The position numbers and the translations under genes are program-made. Shown here piece by piece: positions 62,496 to 64,000 of a stretch of 64,000 bases of DNA. Numbering within the stretch: the first letter of the stretch is position 1; the number at the start of each line of letters is the position of its first letter. The DNA is taken from positions 35,235,445-35,299,444 of the forward strand of contig OX352772.1 of assembly GCA_947095535.1 (NCBI GenBank), read 5' to 3'. The notes beneath the pieces were generated by a model, which was given only the letters and a program-made list of their open reading frames with translations, did no database searches and was not told where the DNA came from. This stretch comes from Poecilobothrus nobilitatus (taxonomy: Eukaryota; Arthropoda; Insecta; Diptera; Dolichopodidae).

Positions 62496-62655
62496 TAAGA
62501 GAGGTGAGAATCTTCCGAAGACCCCAAGAATTTCCCCTTGGTAATGTCAGATTCTTACTGACTAAGCCCACCTCTTTCTTTAGCCAATATAACGGGATGA
62601 AATCCCTACCTTCTAACGCAGTATATTGGCTAGAGAATAGGGATAGGAAATAGGA
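62496..62655 (+). repeat. Dispersed repeat C, copy 2
   Basis: GTCAGATTCTTACTGACTAA, CCCACCTCTTTCTTTAGCC, AATATAACGGGATGAAATCC and TAACGCAGTATATTGGCTAG match the copy at 33424-33597. The C-rich lead-in CCCCCCTCCCCCCTAAG (62484-62500) is unusual for the window. Confidence 0.65.
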
Positions 62656-64000
62656 TGCGGAAACTTTAACAGAATTATTATTTTTTACAAACTTTATTTT
62701 AGAATTTTTAAAACTTTATCATTTTATTATTTATTATTTAATTCTTAATTTTTCCTAGAGCATCACTAGTGTTGTCCTTGTGATTCACAGCATACCACTT
62801 GTATTTTTAATGATATTTTTTAAATTCATTTAAAAAAGGTTATCCCTACAAAAAATATTGACTTGTTTAAATTTAACATAACCCCATATTAAATGTCGAA
62901 CGAAAAAAAGAAATTAGTTTTTGAATAAATGTTATATTTTGCCAATAAATGCCATTTTTAATACAAATAATTTGATTTTGAAGAAAAAAATTCCAGTTTA
63001 AAAAAAAAACAAATTTTATTTTAAATTGAATTCAATTAAAGTTTCAATTTTTTTTTTTAATTTAATAAGTATCCTATAAGTATTATTTAATCACATAATT
63101 TATATAAAAATTATAATTTGAATTAAAATAAATCTTTTTTAATCCTCATAATTATATTAACATGTTTCAAAATTGGATTTTAAAAATATGTAGGCTAGTA
63201 AATATATATATATACTATGTGTATGTGTACTTAGATAAAAAAAATAACAAAAAATATATATAAAAAAAAAACGGATATGATTTTAAAATTATCATATCTC
63301 ATTAAAATGGTTGTAAATTTACAAAACATACATATAATAATTACTCATATTCATTTACTATTACGCATATTTATAGAAATGTAATTTTTTTGAAACTAAC
63401 TAAATCGAGGGACAGTCAGTCAGGAGTGATACATAATTTTTAATCACATCTAAAATCATAAATCTCTAAAATAATTTTTTTATTTAAAGTTTTTTATTGG
63501 AAGGTAAATTTATTCCTAAAAAAAAAAAGGATTTACGGTTTGAAAACATTTATGAATGTAAAAAGTTAATTCAGAAGTAAGTTGTCGTACTTGTAAGAAA
63601 TTTATGATTACACGGATTAAAGACATATGTATAATTATGTTACACGGAATATTTGAAATACATGACTTTATTTTATTAGATTTCGTTTAGATACATATGA
63701 CTTATTGTTTTGTATATGTATGTATGATATTTTCTTTCTCTTAAACTGTACTATAATTAATGATAATGTAGATTTCATATTATGTTATATATACACCAAA
63801 ATATGTAATTAAAGAACAGAGTTCGATATAATATTAAAGAAACAACAAATCTTTTATTTTATTGCAAATTTTTCCTGTCTAAGAAATATAAAATATAATT
63901 ATTTGCAACTACGTTTTTGAGTAGCACAGATTTATGGATTTAATCAAGGTCGCATACATTAGTATGACAATATCATACATAATATATAAACTATATTAAA
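62656..64000. other. Intronic non-coding DNA to the window edge
   Basis: No exon, RNA gene or repeat that I can support. The next tlk exon has not been reached by 64000. Confidence 0.5.

Noticed and set aside
1..64000. CRISPR array, bacterial operon or phage content
   Set aside because: Spliced genes, SINEs, introns and extreme AT content show eukaryotic DNA. No regularly spaced identical repeats were seen.

Overview
The window is very AT-rich eukaryotic DNA with long introns, long A and T homopolymers, TATG/ATAC microsatellites and scattered transposon remnants. The recognisable genes and repeats point to a fly (Diptera, probably a brachyceran). Only a small part is coding, and all recognised host coding sequence is on the + strand.

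Left edge (1-2565): the 3' end of a gene whose protein carries the C-terminal signature of the histone H4K20 methyltransferase Suv4-20 (KRLRLILG...IDIP, with an upstream KLTLRMKR motif). The frame is open from base 1 to a UGA at 1708-1710. It then stays open for exactly 108 more codons to a UAA at 2035-2037. The UGA is followed by C, and seven bases later comes a perfect 11-bp hairpin. This is the architecture expected of programmed stop-codon readthrough, and it is the main discovery of the window.

Middle (2.6-32.7 kb): non-coding, carrying tRNA-derived SINEs (two families, several copies with target-site duplications), a TIR element family (A), a younger MITE nested inside one A copy with an inferable empty site, mini-me/DINE-1-like repeats (B), degenerate tandem repeats, hairpins and decayed non-LTR retrotransposons.

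Right half (32.7-64 kb): at 32840-32911 lies the start-codon exon of a Tousled-like kinase (tlk), with a consensus GTGAGT donor. No kinase exon follows, so the next exon must lie more than 31 kb downstream, outside the window. Inside this giant intron a second 24-codon ATG exon candidate (52958-53029) also ends in phase 0 at GTGAGT and could be an alternative first coding exon. From about 39.7 to 53.5 kb the DNA is unusually homopolymer-rich and poor in recognisable transposons. The rest holds more SINEs and non-LTR fragments.

All non-LTR protein remnants and 3'-end fragments seen lie antisense to the two host genes. Both host genes are chromatin regulators (Suv4-20 methylates H4K20; Tlk phosphorylates the histone chaperone Asf1). 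Nothing here shows that they are co-regulated. I could not run alignments; identities rest on recognised motifs.
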